From assembly GCF_030140925.1 (NCBI RefSeq), contig NZ_JARBWD010000002.1, forward strand, positions 270,916 through 334,915: 64,000 nt of DNA, given 5' to 3'. The notes beneath the pieces were generated by a model. The model ran no database searches. It was not told the DNA's origin and saw only the letters and a list, made by a program, of their open reading frames with translations. Of this stretch, positions 35,114-43,774 are shown one piece after another. Source of the DNA: Parerythrobacter aestuarii. GTDB taxonomy: Bacteria; Pseudomonadota; Alphaproteobacteria; Sphingomonadales; Sphingomonadaceae. Each line of letters starts with the position of its first letter. Position 1 is the first letter of the stretch. Both the position numbers and the translations under genes were made by a program.

Positions 35114-37006
35114 TCAGTCCTCCTCCGCAGGCTCCACCACGCACAGCACCGCCTCGACCTGCACCTGCCCGCCTTCGCTGGCGGTAAGCCCGGTCACGGT
35201 CCCGTCGAACGGCGCGGTGAGGGAGTGTTCCATCTTCATCGCCTCGAGCACCATCAGCCGCTGGCCTGCGGTGACGCTGTCGCCCTCGGCCACATCGACC
35301 GCAATGACCTTGCCCGGCATCGGAGCGAGGATCGCGCCGTCGGCGGCGGAGGCGTGGGCGCCTTCGAAACTTGGGAGCCTAACTTCGAAGCTTTGCCCAT
35401 TCTTGGTGACCATTGCGGCATCTGGCGTCGATGTAGATGTGTACGTGTCGCCACCCAAAAACGGCACCTTCGCGACTTCGAAGTTCTTCCCGTCGACTTG
35501 AACGAGCAGACTACGTTTCGGACTTGCGTTGAGGCGGAAACCCTCAAGGAGTTCATTGTCGCGACTGTGATACCAGTCGTCACCGTAGTCTTCGATCAGG
35601 CGACGGGCACCTTGGCCCAAGACTTCCTCATCAGGTTCAGTCGACGGAATGAGGCTTTCCCCCTCTTTCTCAATGAAGCCCGTTGTGAACTCTCCTGATT
35701 TGAAGGTGGGGGAGTTAGCTGCGCGGTAGAGGAAGCCCGCGTTCGATTTGACGGGCCAGACCATCGTTCCTTCGAGTGCGGCGAGCATTGAGTTAATCGC
35801 TTCGTCGCGATCATGCTCATGAACGATAACTTTTGCGATCATTGGGTCGTAAAACGGTGAGATCGTCGAGTGTTGTTCGACACCGGAGTCGACGCGGTAA
35901 TCTGTGTCAGGCAGGTTGTAGCGATCCAACCGTCCTGTGCTTGGCAGGAACCCCTTCGCCGGGTCTTCCGCATAGAGGCGCGCTTCCATCGCCCAGCCGT
36001 TGATCGATAGCTCCTCCTGCTTCAGCGGAATCGGTTCGCCGCTCGCCACCCGCAGCTGCCACTCCACGAGATCCACCCCGGTGATCTCTTCGGTCACCGG
36101 GTGTTCCACCTGCAGCCGCGTGTTCATCTCCATGAAGAAGATGCGGTCGGCGCGCAGGCCTTCGCTCGCGTCGGCGATGAATTCGATCGTGCCTGCGCCA
36201 TCATAATCGACCGCCTTGGCGGCGCGCACGGCGGCGGCGCAGATTTCCTCGCGGGTCGCCTCGTCCATGCCGGGGGCGGGGGCTTCCTCGATCACCTTCT
36301 GGTGGCGGCGCTGGAGCGAGCAGTCGCGTTCGAACAGGTGGACGACATTGCCGTGGCTGTCGCCGAACACCTGCACCTCGATATGGCGGGGCGAGGTGAT
36401 CCACTTTTCGAGCAGCACTTCGTCATTCGTGAAGCTGGCCTTGGCCTCGCGCTTGCAGCTTTCGAGGGCGGCTTCAAAGTCCGCTGCCGCGTCGACCTTG
36501 CGCATCCCCTTGCCGCCGCCGCCCGCGACCGCCTTGATCAGCACGGGATAGCCGATCGCGTCGGCCTCTGACTTGAGACGCTCTACCGACTGGTCCTCGC
36601 CTTCATAGCCGGGCGTCACCGGCACACCCGCTTCGCGCATCAGCTTCTTGGCGGCGTCCTTGAGGCCCATGGCTTCGATGCTCGATGGCTTGGGGCCGAC
36701 CCAGATCAGCCCGGCATCGATCACCGCCTGCGCGAACCCGGAATTCTCCGACAGGAAGCCATAGCCCGGATGGATCGCATCCGCCCCGGTCTGCTTCGCC
36801 GCCGCGATGATCTTTTCGCCAACAAGGTAGCTCTCGGACGCAGGCGACGGCCCGATATGCACCGCTTCATCGGCTGAACGCACATGCAGCGCCTTGGCAT
36901 CGGCATCCGAATAGACCGCCACCGTCGCAATCCCCATGGCGCGCGCGGTGCGGATGATGCGGCAGGCGATCTCGCCGCGATTGGCGATCAGGAGCTTAGC
37001 TATCAT
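35114..37006 (-). CDS. Biotin-dependent acyl-CoA carboxylase, biotin carboxylase/BCCP (alpha) subunit
   Basis: A 630-residue protein. Biotin carboxylase domain from residue 1 (IAKLLIANRGEIACRI) to about 445, with the ATP-grasp loop 'KAVAGGGGKGMRKV' and 'EMNTRLQVEHPVTE'; then a linker/BT domain; then the C-terminal biotinyl domain with the biotin lysine in VLEAMKMEHSL. It carboxylates biotin at the expense of ATP. Start CAT 37004-37006 overlaps the stop of the NTF2-like gene by 11 bases. The part encoding roughly residues 355-545 (about 35370-35930) has visibly lower G+C and different codon choice than both flanks, as if replaced by recombination. Confidence 0.93.
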   Translation of the reverse strand: MIAKLLIANRGEIACRIIRTARAMGIATVAVYSDADAKALHVRSADEAVHIGPSPASESYLVGEKIIAAAKQTGADAIHPGYGFLSENSGFAQAVIDAGLIWVGPKPSSIEAMGLKDAAKKLMREAGVPVTPGYEGEDQSVERLKSEADAIGYPVLIKAVAGGGGKGMRKVDAAADFEAALESCKREAKASFTNDEVLLEKWITSPRHIEVQVFGDSHGNVVHLFERDCSLQRRHQKVIEEAPAPGMDEATREEICAAAVRAAKAVDYDGAGTIEFIADASEGLRADRIFFMEMNTRLQVEHPVTEEITGVDLVEWQLRVASGEPIPLKQEELSINGWAMEARLYAEDPAKGFLPSTGRLDRYNLPDTDYRVDSGVEQHSTISPFYDPMIAKVIVHEHDRDEAINSMLAALEGTMVWPVKSNAGFLYRAANSPTFKSGEFTTGFIEKEGESLIPSTEPDEEVLGQGARRLIEDYGDDWYHSRDNELLEGFRLNASPKRSLLVQVDGKNFEVAKVPFLGGDTYTSTSTPDAAMVTKNGQSFEVRLPSFEGAHASAADGAILAPMPGKVIAVDVAEGDSVTAGQRLMVLEAMKMEHSLTAPFDGTVTGLTASEGGQVQVEAVLCVVEPAEED

Positions 37007-37502
37007 CGCCGTCGATCCAGCCGGCACCCACTTCGCCACAGCGCTCAGGCGCGACCATGGTGAAGCTGACATTGCCGACCTTCCAGCTGCCGTCGTCCAT
37101 CCGCACCATGCTCATCGAATTGATCCCGCAATGGGTCAGCGTGCCATTTGCAGTGAAGCTGTAGGGACCCCACACCTGCGCCATGTCCCCGCTAATGAGG
37201 ATGTCGGAGTATTTCATGGACTCGACGTAGTCCGCAGTGCGCTTGGCCCAGTTTTCCAGGTGCTTGGCCGCCGGGACAATATCAATGCGCGGGTTGGCCG
37301 GGTCCATCTGGTTGTGCACGAAGATAACTGCCTCCGGCAGCATGTGTTCGGCCAGCACGGTACGGTCGGAATTGGCGATCGCGTCCATGAAGCCATTGGC
37401 TCCGGCGATGACCGCCATTTCCTCGGTGACATAGACATCGGCCGATACGGGCGACGCAGCGACAGCAAGCGCAAGGCCTGCGATAAAGGGGTTTCCTCTC
37501 AT
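36996..37502 (-). CDS. Secreted NTF2-like (SnoaL/DUF4440-type) protein
   Basis: A 168-residue exported protein. Signal peptide MRGNPFIAGLALAVAASPVSA. The mature part fits the cone-shaped NTF2-like fold: 'GANGFMDAIANSDRTVLAEHM', 'QVWGPYSFTANG', 'SMVRMDDGSWKVGNVSFTMV'. Such proteins bind or isomerise small molecules; the ligand is unknown. It starts 10 bases after crtB and overlaps the carboxylase alpha gene, so crtB, this gene and the carboxylase appear to be one transcript. Confidence 0.8.
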   Translation of the reverse strand: MRGNPFIAGLALAVAASPVSADVYVTEEMAVIAGANGFMDAIANSDRTVLAEHMLPEAVIFVHNQMDPANPRIDIVPAAKHLENWAKRTADYVESMKYSDILISGDMAQVWGPYSFTANGTLTHCGINSMSMVRMDDGSWKVGNVSFTMVAPERCGEVGAGWIDGDDS

Positions 37503-37512
37503 GTGCTGCTGG

Positions 37513-38526
37513 CTAGTCGCTGGCAGCACGCTCCGCAAGTTGCGAGCGCGTCCAGCGCGGCATTTCCGAGGGCTTGGGTGGACGGTTGACCAGCGCTTCG
37601 AAGAAGGCGGCGGCAGCGTGGCGGATCTTGTCGAGCTTGCTAGTGTGGACGCGGTGGTCCCACGCCTCGGTCCCGCGGCGGCGGACTTCACGGCCGATTT
37701 CGCCATAGATACGGGCGGCGGAAAGCACCGCCCAGCGGCTGCGGAAAGGCAGGCGGGCCGCGCCAATGCGGGCGGCGGCTTCATGCGCTTCCATCAGCGT
37801 GACCATATGTGCGGCCATGTCGGCCAGTTCCTGCCGGTGGTGCGGCTTGGTGTGCTGGCCTGGCTCGATGTCTTCCTCGACCAGCCATTCGATTGGCAGG
37901 TAGCAGCGCCCGGCGGCGTCATCCTCCAGCAGATCGCGGGCGATATTGGCGAGCTGGAAGGCGAGACCGAGGTCGCAGGCGCGATCGAGCGTGTCTTCGT
38001 CGTCGGGCGAGACGCCCATAACCACCGCCATCATCACGCCGACGGCGCCGGCGACATGGAAGCAGTAGCGCAGAAGGTCGCCCTCATTGCGCGGGCGCCA
38101 GTCCGCTGCATCGAGCTCGAACCCGGCGATAACATCATCGGCCATGGCCTGAGTGATGCCGCATTCCTTGGCGACGAGGCCGAAAGCGTCGAAGGCGACA
38201 TCGGCGGTCGGCTGGCCCGCCAGCGCGCGGCGGGTGAGGACGCGGATCGCTTCGATGCGGTCTTCGGCATTGGACTGGTCGCCCAGTTCACCACCATGAT
38301 CCTGCGCATCGGCGATATCGTCGCAGCGGCGGCACCAGGCATAAAGCAGCCACACCCGCTCGCGCGTGGTGCGATCGAACAGGCGGCTGGCGGCGGAAAA
38401 GCTCTTGGAGCCCCTCTTGATAGAGAGCCTCGCCTTTTCGACCAGCGCTGCCCGGTTGCGTCCGCCGCCCGGCGTGGACGGGGTAGGGCGGACGTAATTC
38501 GGGGCGAGTGGGCGTTCGGTAGGCAT
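37513..38526 (-). CDS. crtB: Phytoene synthase
   Basis: Condenses two geranylgeranyl diphosphates to phytoene, the first carotenoid-specific step. The protein is 337 residues. The two aspartate-rich metal-binding sites are in 'WCRRCDDIADAQD' and 'NIARDLLEDDAAGRCYLP'. 'SIKRGSKSFSAASRLF' near the N terminus is the usual substrate-pocket start. It is the last of the crt genes, separated from the LOG-family gene by a class-D repeat. Confidence 0.95.
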   Translation of the reverse strand: MPTERPLAPNYVRPTPSTPGGGRNRAALVEKARLSIKRGSKSFSAASRLFDRTTRERVWLLYAWCRRCDDIADAQDHGGELGDQSNAEDRIEAIRVLTRRALAGQPTADVAFDAFGLVAKECGITQAMADDVIAGFELDAADWRPRNEGDLLRYCFHVAGAVGVMMAVVMGVSPDDEDTLDRACDLGLAFQLANIARDLLEDDAAGRCYLPIEWLVEEDIEPGQHTKPHHRQELADMAAHMVTLMEAHEAAARIGAARLPFRSRWAVLSAARIYGEIGREVRRRGTEAWDHRVHTSKLDKIRHAAAAFFEALVNRPPKPSEMPRWTRSQLAERAASD

Positions 38527-38534
38527 ACTTAGCG

Positions 38535-38636
38535 CGTCACCCCTGCGAAGGCAGGGGCCCAGATGAGGGTTCGATAACTTGCGACGGTGAAGCGGTGGGA
38601 TAGGTTATCTGGACCGCGGCCTGCGCCGGGGTGACG
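38535..38636. repeat. Mosaic repeat, class D, between LOG gene and crtB
   Basis: Left end CGTCACCCCTGCGAAGGCAG has an internal hairpin (CCCCTGC / GCAGGGG); right end GCCTGCGCCGGGGTGACG mirrors it. It matches the outline of a common sphingomonad repeat. It would be transcribed inside the crt operon. Confidence 0.8.
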
Positions 38637-38665
38637 GGTGCTTTTGATTTTGGGTTTGCGAACCG

Positions 38666-39247
38666 TCACAAATCGTCGGCCTTCATGCGGAAGATCGGGG
38701 TGTGCGGCTTGTAGTTGATCATCTTCGCCAGCAGGTCCGGCAAGGTTTCAGCATGGATCAGGATGTTCTGGTGCGCCTCCCGCACGAAACCGACCTCCGC
38801 CATCTTGCGATTGAAGGCGATCAGGTCGTCATAGAAGCCGAATGCGTTAAGCAGTCCGACCGGATCGGAGTGATAGCCCAGCTGCGCCCAGCTCATCGCT
38901 TCCCACAGCTCGTCCATCGTGCCGACCCCCCCGGGGATGGTGACGAAGCCATCGGACAGGTCGGTGAACTTCTGCTTGCGCTCGTGCATCCCGCTGACGG
39001 TGATCAGTTCGGTGCAATTGTGGTTGGCGACCTCCGAATTGACCAGCGCTTCGGGAATTACCCCGATGACCTCTCCGCCCGCTTCCAGCGCACCGGTCGC
39101 GACCGCGCCCATCAGCCCTAGCCGCCCGCCACCATAGACGACGCCGATGTCACGCTCTGCCAGCCCTTGGCCGACTTCGCGCGCAAGCTCGATATAGCGA
39201 CTATCCTCCGGTGTGGCGGAGCCGCAATAGACAGCGAGGCGTTTCAT
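38666..39247 (-). CDS. LOG-family protein (TIGR00730, nucleoside monophosphate phosphoribohydrolase)
   Basis: A 193-residue Rossmann-like protein. The family signature PGGVGTMDELWEAMSW is complete, including the catalytic Glu; the second part GVVYGGGRLGLMG near residue 40 binds phosphate. LOG enzymes free the base from nucleoside 5'-monophosphates, including cytokinin ribotides. Four-base overlap with crtI (39244-39247), so it is in the carotenoid transcript. A role in pigment synthesis is not known. Confidence 0.9.
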   Translation of the reverse strand: MKRLAVYCGSATPEDSRYIELAREVGQGLAERDIGVVYGGGRLGLMGAVATGALEAGGEVIGVIPEALVNSEVANHNCTELITVSGMHERKQKFTDLSDGFVTIPGGVGTMDELWEAMSWAQLGYHSDPVGLLNAFGFYDDLIAFNRKMAEVGFVREAHQNILIHAETLPDLLAKMINYKPHTPIFRMKADDL

Positions 39248-40737
39248 CCCAGCAAATCCCCGATCATCAATCCAGCGGTCGCCTTAGCACTACCGACGAC
39301 GCCGGGAATACCCGCACCGGGGTGTGTCCCCGCCCCGACAAGGTAGAAATTGTCGATCACGTCATCGCGGTTGTGGCCACGGAACCAGGCACTCTGTGTG
39401 AGCACCGGCTCGAGGCTGAAGGCGCTGCCCAAGTGCGCGTTGAGATCATGTGCAAAATCGGTCGGCGCGTAGTGGAACTTGGTCACGATCCGGTCGTGGA
39501 TGTCGGGGATCAGGCGGCGGCCGACTTCGTCGAGGATGCGCTTCTCAAGGATCGGTCCGATTTCCTCCCAGTCGATCTTGAGCTTGCCCATGTGGGCGAC
39601 GGGCACCAGCGCATAGAACGTGCTCTTGCCCGGCGGGGCCATGCTCGGGTCGGTCACGGTCGGGTGGTGCAGGTAGATACTGAAATCCTGCGGTAGCACG
39701 CCATTGTCGTAAATGTCTTCGAGCAGCCCTTTGTAGCGCGGACCGAACAGGATCATGTGGTGCGGAATACCCGGCCACGTGCCCTCCAGCCCGAAATGCA
39801 CCACGAACAGCGAGGGGCTGTAGCTCTTCTTCTTGAGCTTCCTGCCCATCGACCAGCCGCGCTGGCTGCGGCCGAGCAGGTCCTTGTAGCTGTGCACGAT
39901 ATCGGCATTGCTGGCGACGGCATCGAATGCCATTTTGAGCCCGTGCAGCGTCTCGACCTCGGTCGCGCGTTTCTCCGCCGTGTGCACCTGCACCACCGGG
40001 TCGCCGATGATCATTGTTCCGCCGAGCCGTTCGAAATGGCGGATCATCCCGGCGATCAGGCGGTTGGTGCCGCCGCGGGTCCACCACACGCCGCCGTCCA
40101 TCTCCAGCTTGTGGATCAGCGCATAGATCGCGCTGGTCTTCATCGGGTTGCCGCCGACGAGCAGGGTGTGGAAGCTCAGCGCCTCGCGCAGCTTCTCGCT
40201 TTCGACGAAGCTGGAAACCATCGAATAGACACTGCGCCAGGCCTGTTTCTGGGCGAGCGCCGGCGCTGCTTTGAGCATCGACTTGAAATCGAGGAAGGGC
40301 ACAGTGCCGAGCTTGAGATAGCCTTCCTCATAAACCCCAGCGCTGTATTCGAGGAAGCGCTGGTAGCCATCGACATCGGCCGGGTTGAGCTTCTCGATCT
40401 CCTTGAACAGCTTGGCCTTGTCGTTGGAGTAATCGAAATTGTGCCCGTCGGGCCAATTGAGCCGGTAGAACGGGCGCACCGGCATCAGCTCGACGTCCTT
40501 CGCCATGTCGCTGCCGGAAATCTCCCACAGTTCCTTGAGGCAATCGGGATCGGTGACCACGGTCGGCCCGCCGTCGAAAGTGAAGCCCTCGCGCTCCCAG
40601 TAGTAGGCCCGCCCACCGGGCTTGTCGCGCGCTTCGATCACCGTGGTGGCGATGCCGGCGCTCTGCAGCCGGATCGCAAGCGCCATCCCGCCGAAGCCGG
40701 AGCCGATCACGCATGCTGTCTTGCCGTCAGTGCTCAT
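39244..40737 (-). CDS. crtI: Phytoene desaturase
   Basis: FAD enzyme that introduces the double bonds turning phytoene into lycopene (or a less desaturated product). 497 residues, the normal length. The dinucleotide motif is 'VIGSGFGGMALAIRLQSAG', followed by 'EARDKPGGRAYYWEREGF'. The C-terminal carotenoid-desaturase signature ends in 'FYLVGAGTHPGAGIPGVVGSAKAT'. It overlaps crtY upstream and the LOG gene downstream by four bases each. Confidence 0.96.
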   Translation of the reverse strand: MSTDGKTACVIGSGFGGMALAIRLQSAGIATTVIEARDKPGGRAYYWEREGFTFDGGPTVVTDPDCLKELWEISGSDMAKDVELMPVRPFYRLNWPDGHNFDYSNDKAKLFKEIEKLNPADVDGYQRFLEYSAGVYEEGYLKLGTVPFLDFKSMLKAAPALAQKQAWRSVYSMVSSFVESEKLREALSFHTLLVGGNPMKTSAIYALIHKLEMDGGVWWTRGGTNRLIAGMIRHFERLGGTMIIGDPVVQVHTAEKRATEVETLHGLKMAFDAVASNADIVHSYKDLLGRSQRGWSMGRKLKKKSYSPSLFVVHFGLEGTWPGIPHHMILFGPRYKGLLEDIYDNGVLPQDFSIYLHHPTVTDPSMAPPGKSTFYALVPVAHMGKLKIDWEEIGPILEKRILDEVGRRLIPDIHDRIVTKFHYAPTDFAHDLNAHLGSAFSLEPVLTQSAWFRGHNRDDVIDNFYLVGAGTHPGAGIPGVVGSAKATAGLMIGDLLG

Positions 40738-41933
40738 GCGCCATGCGCCTTTCTGTCATTGCTCATCACCAGCGGCTGGCTCTTGCCGAAGATCGCCCCG
40801 ATTGCGCGCAGGATCGAAACCGGCGGCTTGCCCGCCAGCACGCGGAACTTTTCGAACGGGGCCGACTGTGCCGCATAGAACCGTTCGATCAGCCGTTCGT
40901 CCAACCGATAGAACCGCTGGAAGATCCGGTAGCGCTTATTGGGCGCGGCGGCGTCGAAAAGTAACCTGCCCAGAAGGCGGTAATAGCTGGTCCTGTTCCA
41001 ATGCCGCTGGGCATGACTGGCAAGCAGCGCGGCGAGCTGGTCGCCCGGCAAATCTGCATTAGCCGCAACCAGTTGCGCAGTCTCGACCGCCTGCGGCACG
41101 GTATAGCTGGTCAGCGGATGCGCCAGCAGCGCCGCAGTGCCGGCCTGCGGCATGCGGTCCAGCTGTTGCTCGCGGCGGAAAGCGCGGAAATCGCCGCCGC
41201 TGATGACCGGCAGGACGCCGGTCTCGCTGCCGATGATTTCGCCGTCCCAGCCCTGTTCGCGGGCATATTGATCAAGCCTGCTCGACAGCGCGGAACGGTC
41301 GAGCACGGGATCGTCCTTGTAATAGGTATCTTCGAAGAAGATATCGCGCGCGCCCAATGGCAGGACATAGACGAAGCGATAGCCGCCCAGCTGCTCGACG
41401 CAGGCGTCCATGATCACCGGGCGCGAGATGCCGTGCGGTTTGCTGGTCCGCATGTGGCGTCCCATGAATACCTGCCATCCTCCACGCAGATGGTGTGCCG
41501 GGCCGAACCCCCGGCAATCGATCACGGCACGGGCGGGGATCACTTCGCCATCGGCGAGCGTCACGGAATCTGGCGTACAATGAACGACTTCGCGATTGGT
41601 GCGGATGGTGTCCTGCGCCAGCTCGCGCCGCAATCCGGGATCGAAATCGGACGAGGCGAGCGAGAAATAGCTGGCGTCGAGCGAGCGCGAATGGTCCGGG
41701 AAGAACACATCGTAACCGCGCCACTCGGCCTTGCGGAACGGCGCCATGAGCGCATGACCGGCCTCGTCGAGATCGGTGTCGAACCAGCTCCAGCGGTGGT
41801 TGCCGCCCAGCATCTCGCCGCTTTCCAGCAGCACGACGTCGAGCTCGGGGCGGGCTTGCCTGAGCGCCAAGGCGATAAGGCCGCCGGAAAGCCCGCCGCC
41901 CACGATTGCCAGATCTGCCCTGCGCCCGCTCAT
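40734..41933 (-). CDS. crtY: Lycopene beta-cyclase
   Basis: Cyclises lycopene ends to beta-rings. 399 residues. 'DLAIVGGGLSGGLIALAL' binds the flavin/NAD, 'GGNHRWSWFDTD' is the bacterial CrtY signature, and 'ARAVIDCRGFGP' and 'DIFFEDTYYKDDPVLD' are further conserved segments. First gene of the crtY-crtI-LOG-crtB order; a promoter should lie in 41934-42007, but no clear boxes are visible. crtZ, crtE and crtW are not in the window. Confidence 0.94.
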   Translation of the reverse strand: MSGRRADLAIVGGGLSGGLIALALRQARPELDVVLLESGEMLGGNHRWSWFDTDLDEAGHALMAPFRKAEWRGYDVFFPDHSRSLDASYFSLASSDFDPGLRRELAQDTIRTNREVVHCTPDSVTLADGEVIPARAVIDCRGFGPAHHLRGGWQVFMGRHMRTSKPHGISRPVIMDACVEQLGGYRFVYVLPLGARDIFFEDTYYKDDPVLDRSALSSRLDQYAREQGWDGEIIGSETGVLPVISGGDFRAFRREQQLDRMPQAGTAALLAHPLTSYTVPQAVETAQLVAANADLPGDQLAALLASHAQRHWNRTSYYRLLGRLLFDAAAPNKRYRIFQRFYRLDERLIERFYAAQSAPFEKFRVLAGKPPVSILRAIGAIFGKSQPLVMSNDRKAHGA

Positions 41934-42007
41934 TGCGGCAAAGCCCTACTCAGGCGAGGCCATCGGCACAATCACCTTGGCCGCGCGACCCCGGATTTCG
42001 GCAACGC

Positions 42008-42739
42008 TCACTCGCCGCTCAAGGCCGGGCAATCACCAAGATGCGCCATCAGCGCATCTTCCATCGCTTTCTCCAGCTCGGGGTCGTCTTCGTTAGCCGA
42101 TTCCAGCTCGACCCGGGCGCGCAAGGCATTGAGTTCTTCCCCGATGACCATGAACGCGAGAAAGCCCTTAGATGAACTGAACATCTCGCCAAGCTCTGCT
42201 TCTTCCTCGGGGCTCAGGTCCCGCAGGGTGTTCCGCAATGTCCGATCGCGATCCTTCTGCAATGTCTCGGCGGTCAGATCGCCTTCCGGATCCTGCAGGC
42301 TTTGCTGCATGGCGAAGTCGATCGAGCTGTTGTTGGTGATCTTCTGGACCAGGCGTTGCCCCATCGGGGATTCGTAGATGCTGGCAACCTCAGCGGCATC
42401 CTCTGCCGAAAGTCGGGCCTCGAACAGGGCTGCGGCTTCGGCACGGAAGCGATCCTGGTCAGCGAGGAATCCTTCGCGCAGGCGAGGATACCCGCCGTCA
42501 ATAAGGGCATCGAGAGAACCGGGACACATCTGCTCCAGGTCCGCGATGTTGGGATCCATTTTCAGCGTCGAGCGAAAACTAGTACTCATCAGCGTGTCGA
42601 AAGCCTGCAGGTCCATAGCTGGTGGATTGAGCGCGGCGGCGAGACGTTCGAACGGTGATAGGCTTTCCTGCGCAACGGCACCAACGGCCAGTGTACAGCC
42701 TACGATGGCTGCAATGAGTTTTTTCGGGATTGCTTTCAT
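42008..42739 (-). CDS. Secreted protein, DUF2059-like
   Basis: A 243-residue exported protein (signal MKAIPKKLIAAIVGCTLAVGAVAQ). The mature part is helical and acidic, with 'LSAEDAAEVASIYESPMGQRLVQKI', which resembles the DUF2059 core ('F.sp.G..l..k'). Two cysteines may bond. Function unknown. Divergent from the OmpV gene. Confidence 0.68.
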   Translation of the reverse strand: MKAIPKKLIAAIVGCTLAVGAVAQESLSPFERLAAALNPPAMDLQAFDTLMSTSFRSTLKMDPNIADLEQMCPGSLDALIDGGYPRLREGFLADQDRFRAEAAALFEARLSAEDAAEVASIYESPMGQRLVQKITNNSSIDFAMQQSLQDPEGDLTAETLQKDRDRTLRNTLRDLSPEEEAELGEMFSSSKGFLAFMVIGEELNALRARVELESANEDDPELEKAMEDALMAHLGDCPALSGE

Positions 42740-42859
42740 TCACTTGAGCTAGAGCCAATAGGCTCTCCTGCCAAGCACAATACAGCGACATTGCCCCGCC
42801 GCAGGAACTGCCAAAGTCACGGCCCGTTGCTAACAGGAGCCAAAAGAAAGCAGAACGCC

Positions 42860-43729
42860 ATGATCCGTACCCCCAATCTCGCCTCGATCCTTGCCCCTGT
42901 GCTCGCTGTCACTTCGCCCGCCAGCGGCCAGCAAGTCGACGGCGATGCCGCCGGGCCGCCTGAACGACCGGAAACGGTGTTCGACGGCGACTTCCTCTCC
43001 ATCGGGGTCGGGGCTGGCTATGGTCCGAGCTATTCGGGTTCGGACGATTACGTCGTGTTCCCGCTGCCCATCGTCCAGGCCAGCGTGGCCGGGATCGACA
43101 TCAACCCGCGCCCGGCCGGATTGGCGGTCGATTTCGTGCCCGATGCGGACGACGGCCCTTCGTTCGACGCCGGGATCGCCATGCGCCTGCGGAGCGACCG
43201 GGTCGACCAGATCAAGGATCCGGTGGTGAAGTCACTGGGCAAGCTCGACCGCGCCTTCGAAATCGGCCCGACCGCCGGGGTCAGCTTTCCGCAGGTGTTC
43301 AATCCCTATGACAGCGTGACGGTGAGCGTCGATGCGCTGTGGGATATCGCCGGGGCGCATGACGGGATGACTGTCTCGCCTTCAATCGCCTATTTCACGC
43401 CGCTGAACCGCGGCATTGCCGGTTCCCTCAGCCTCAGCGCCACTTTTGTCGACGATGATTTCGCCGACTACTATTACACCGTGAGCCCTGCACAGAGCGT
43501 TGCCAGCGGCTTGCCCGCCTACCAGGCAGATGGCGGGCTCAACAGCGTGGGCGCGAACCTGCTGCTGGCATTCGACCTGAATGGCGATGTCACCGATGGC
43601 GGGTTCTCCATAGTGACTATCGGTGGCTATTCGCGGCTGATGGGCGACGCCAAGCGTACCCCTTTGACCAGTATTCGCGGCAGCGGCGACCAGTGGCTGA
43701 TCGGTGCCGGAATCGGCTACACTTTCTGA
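42860..43729 (+). CDS. MipA/OmpV family outer-membrane protein
   Basis: A 289-residue protein with signal peptide (MIRTPNLASILAPVLAVTS) and beta-barrel sequence. 'GDFLSIGVGAGYGPSYSGSDDYVVFPLP' near the start of the mature part and the C-terminal strand 'QWLIGAGIGYTF' with a terminal aromatic residue are typical of the MipA/OmpV group. Members scaffold murein enzymes or respond to osmolarity and antibiotics. The ATG follows an AAAAGAAAGCAG leader. Confidence 0.88.
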   Translation: MIRTPNLASILAPVLAVTSPASGQQVDGDAAGPPERPETVFDGDFLSIGVGAGYGPSYSGSDDYVVFPLPIVQASVAGIDINPRPAGLAVDFVPDADDGPSFDAGIAMRLRSDRVDQIKDPVVKSLGKLDRAFEIGPTAGVSFPQVFNPYDSVTVSVDALWDIAGAHDGMTVSPSIAYFTPLNRGIAGSLSLSATFVDDDFADYYYTVSPAQSVASGLPAYQADGGLNSVGANLLLAFDLNGDVTDGGFSIVTIGGYSRLMGDAKRTPLTSIRGSGDQWLIGAGIGYTF

Positions 43730-43745
43730 CGCTCTTTACGAAGAA

Positions 43746-43767
43746 GGGCCCCGGTGTCCCGGGGCCC
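43746..43767. terminator. Bidirectional hairpin between the OmpV and S9 peptidase genes
   Basis: A perfect 9-bp stem GGGCCCCGG / CCGGGGCCC with a four-base loop lies between two convergent stops (43729 and 43775). No T-run of note, so termination could be partly by convergent transcription. Confidence 0.6.
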
Positions 43768-43774
43768 CATTCGT

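Noticed and set aside
7917..38636. Mosaic repeats as a CRISPR array or insertion sequences
   Set aside because: Units are single, palindromic, of differing classes and without spacers, transposase or Cas genes.
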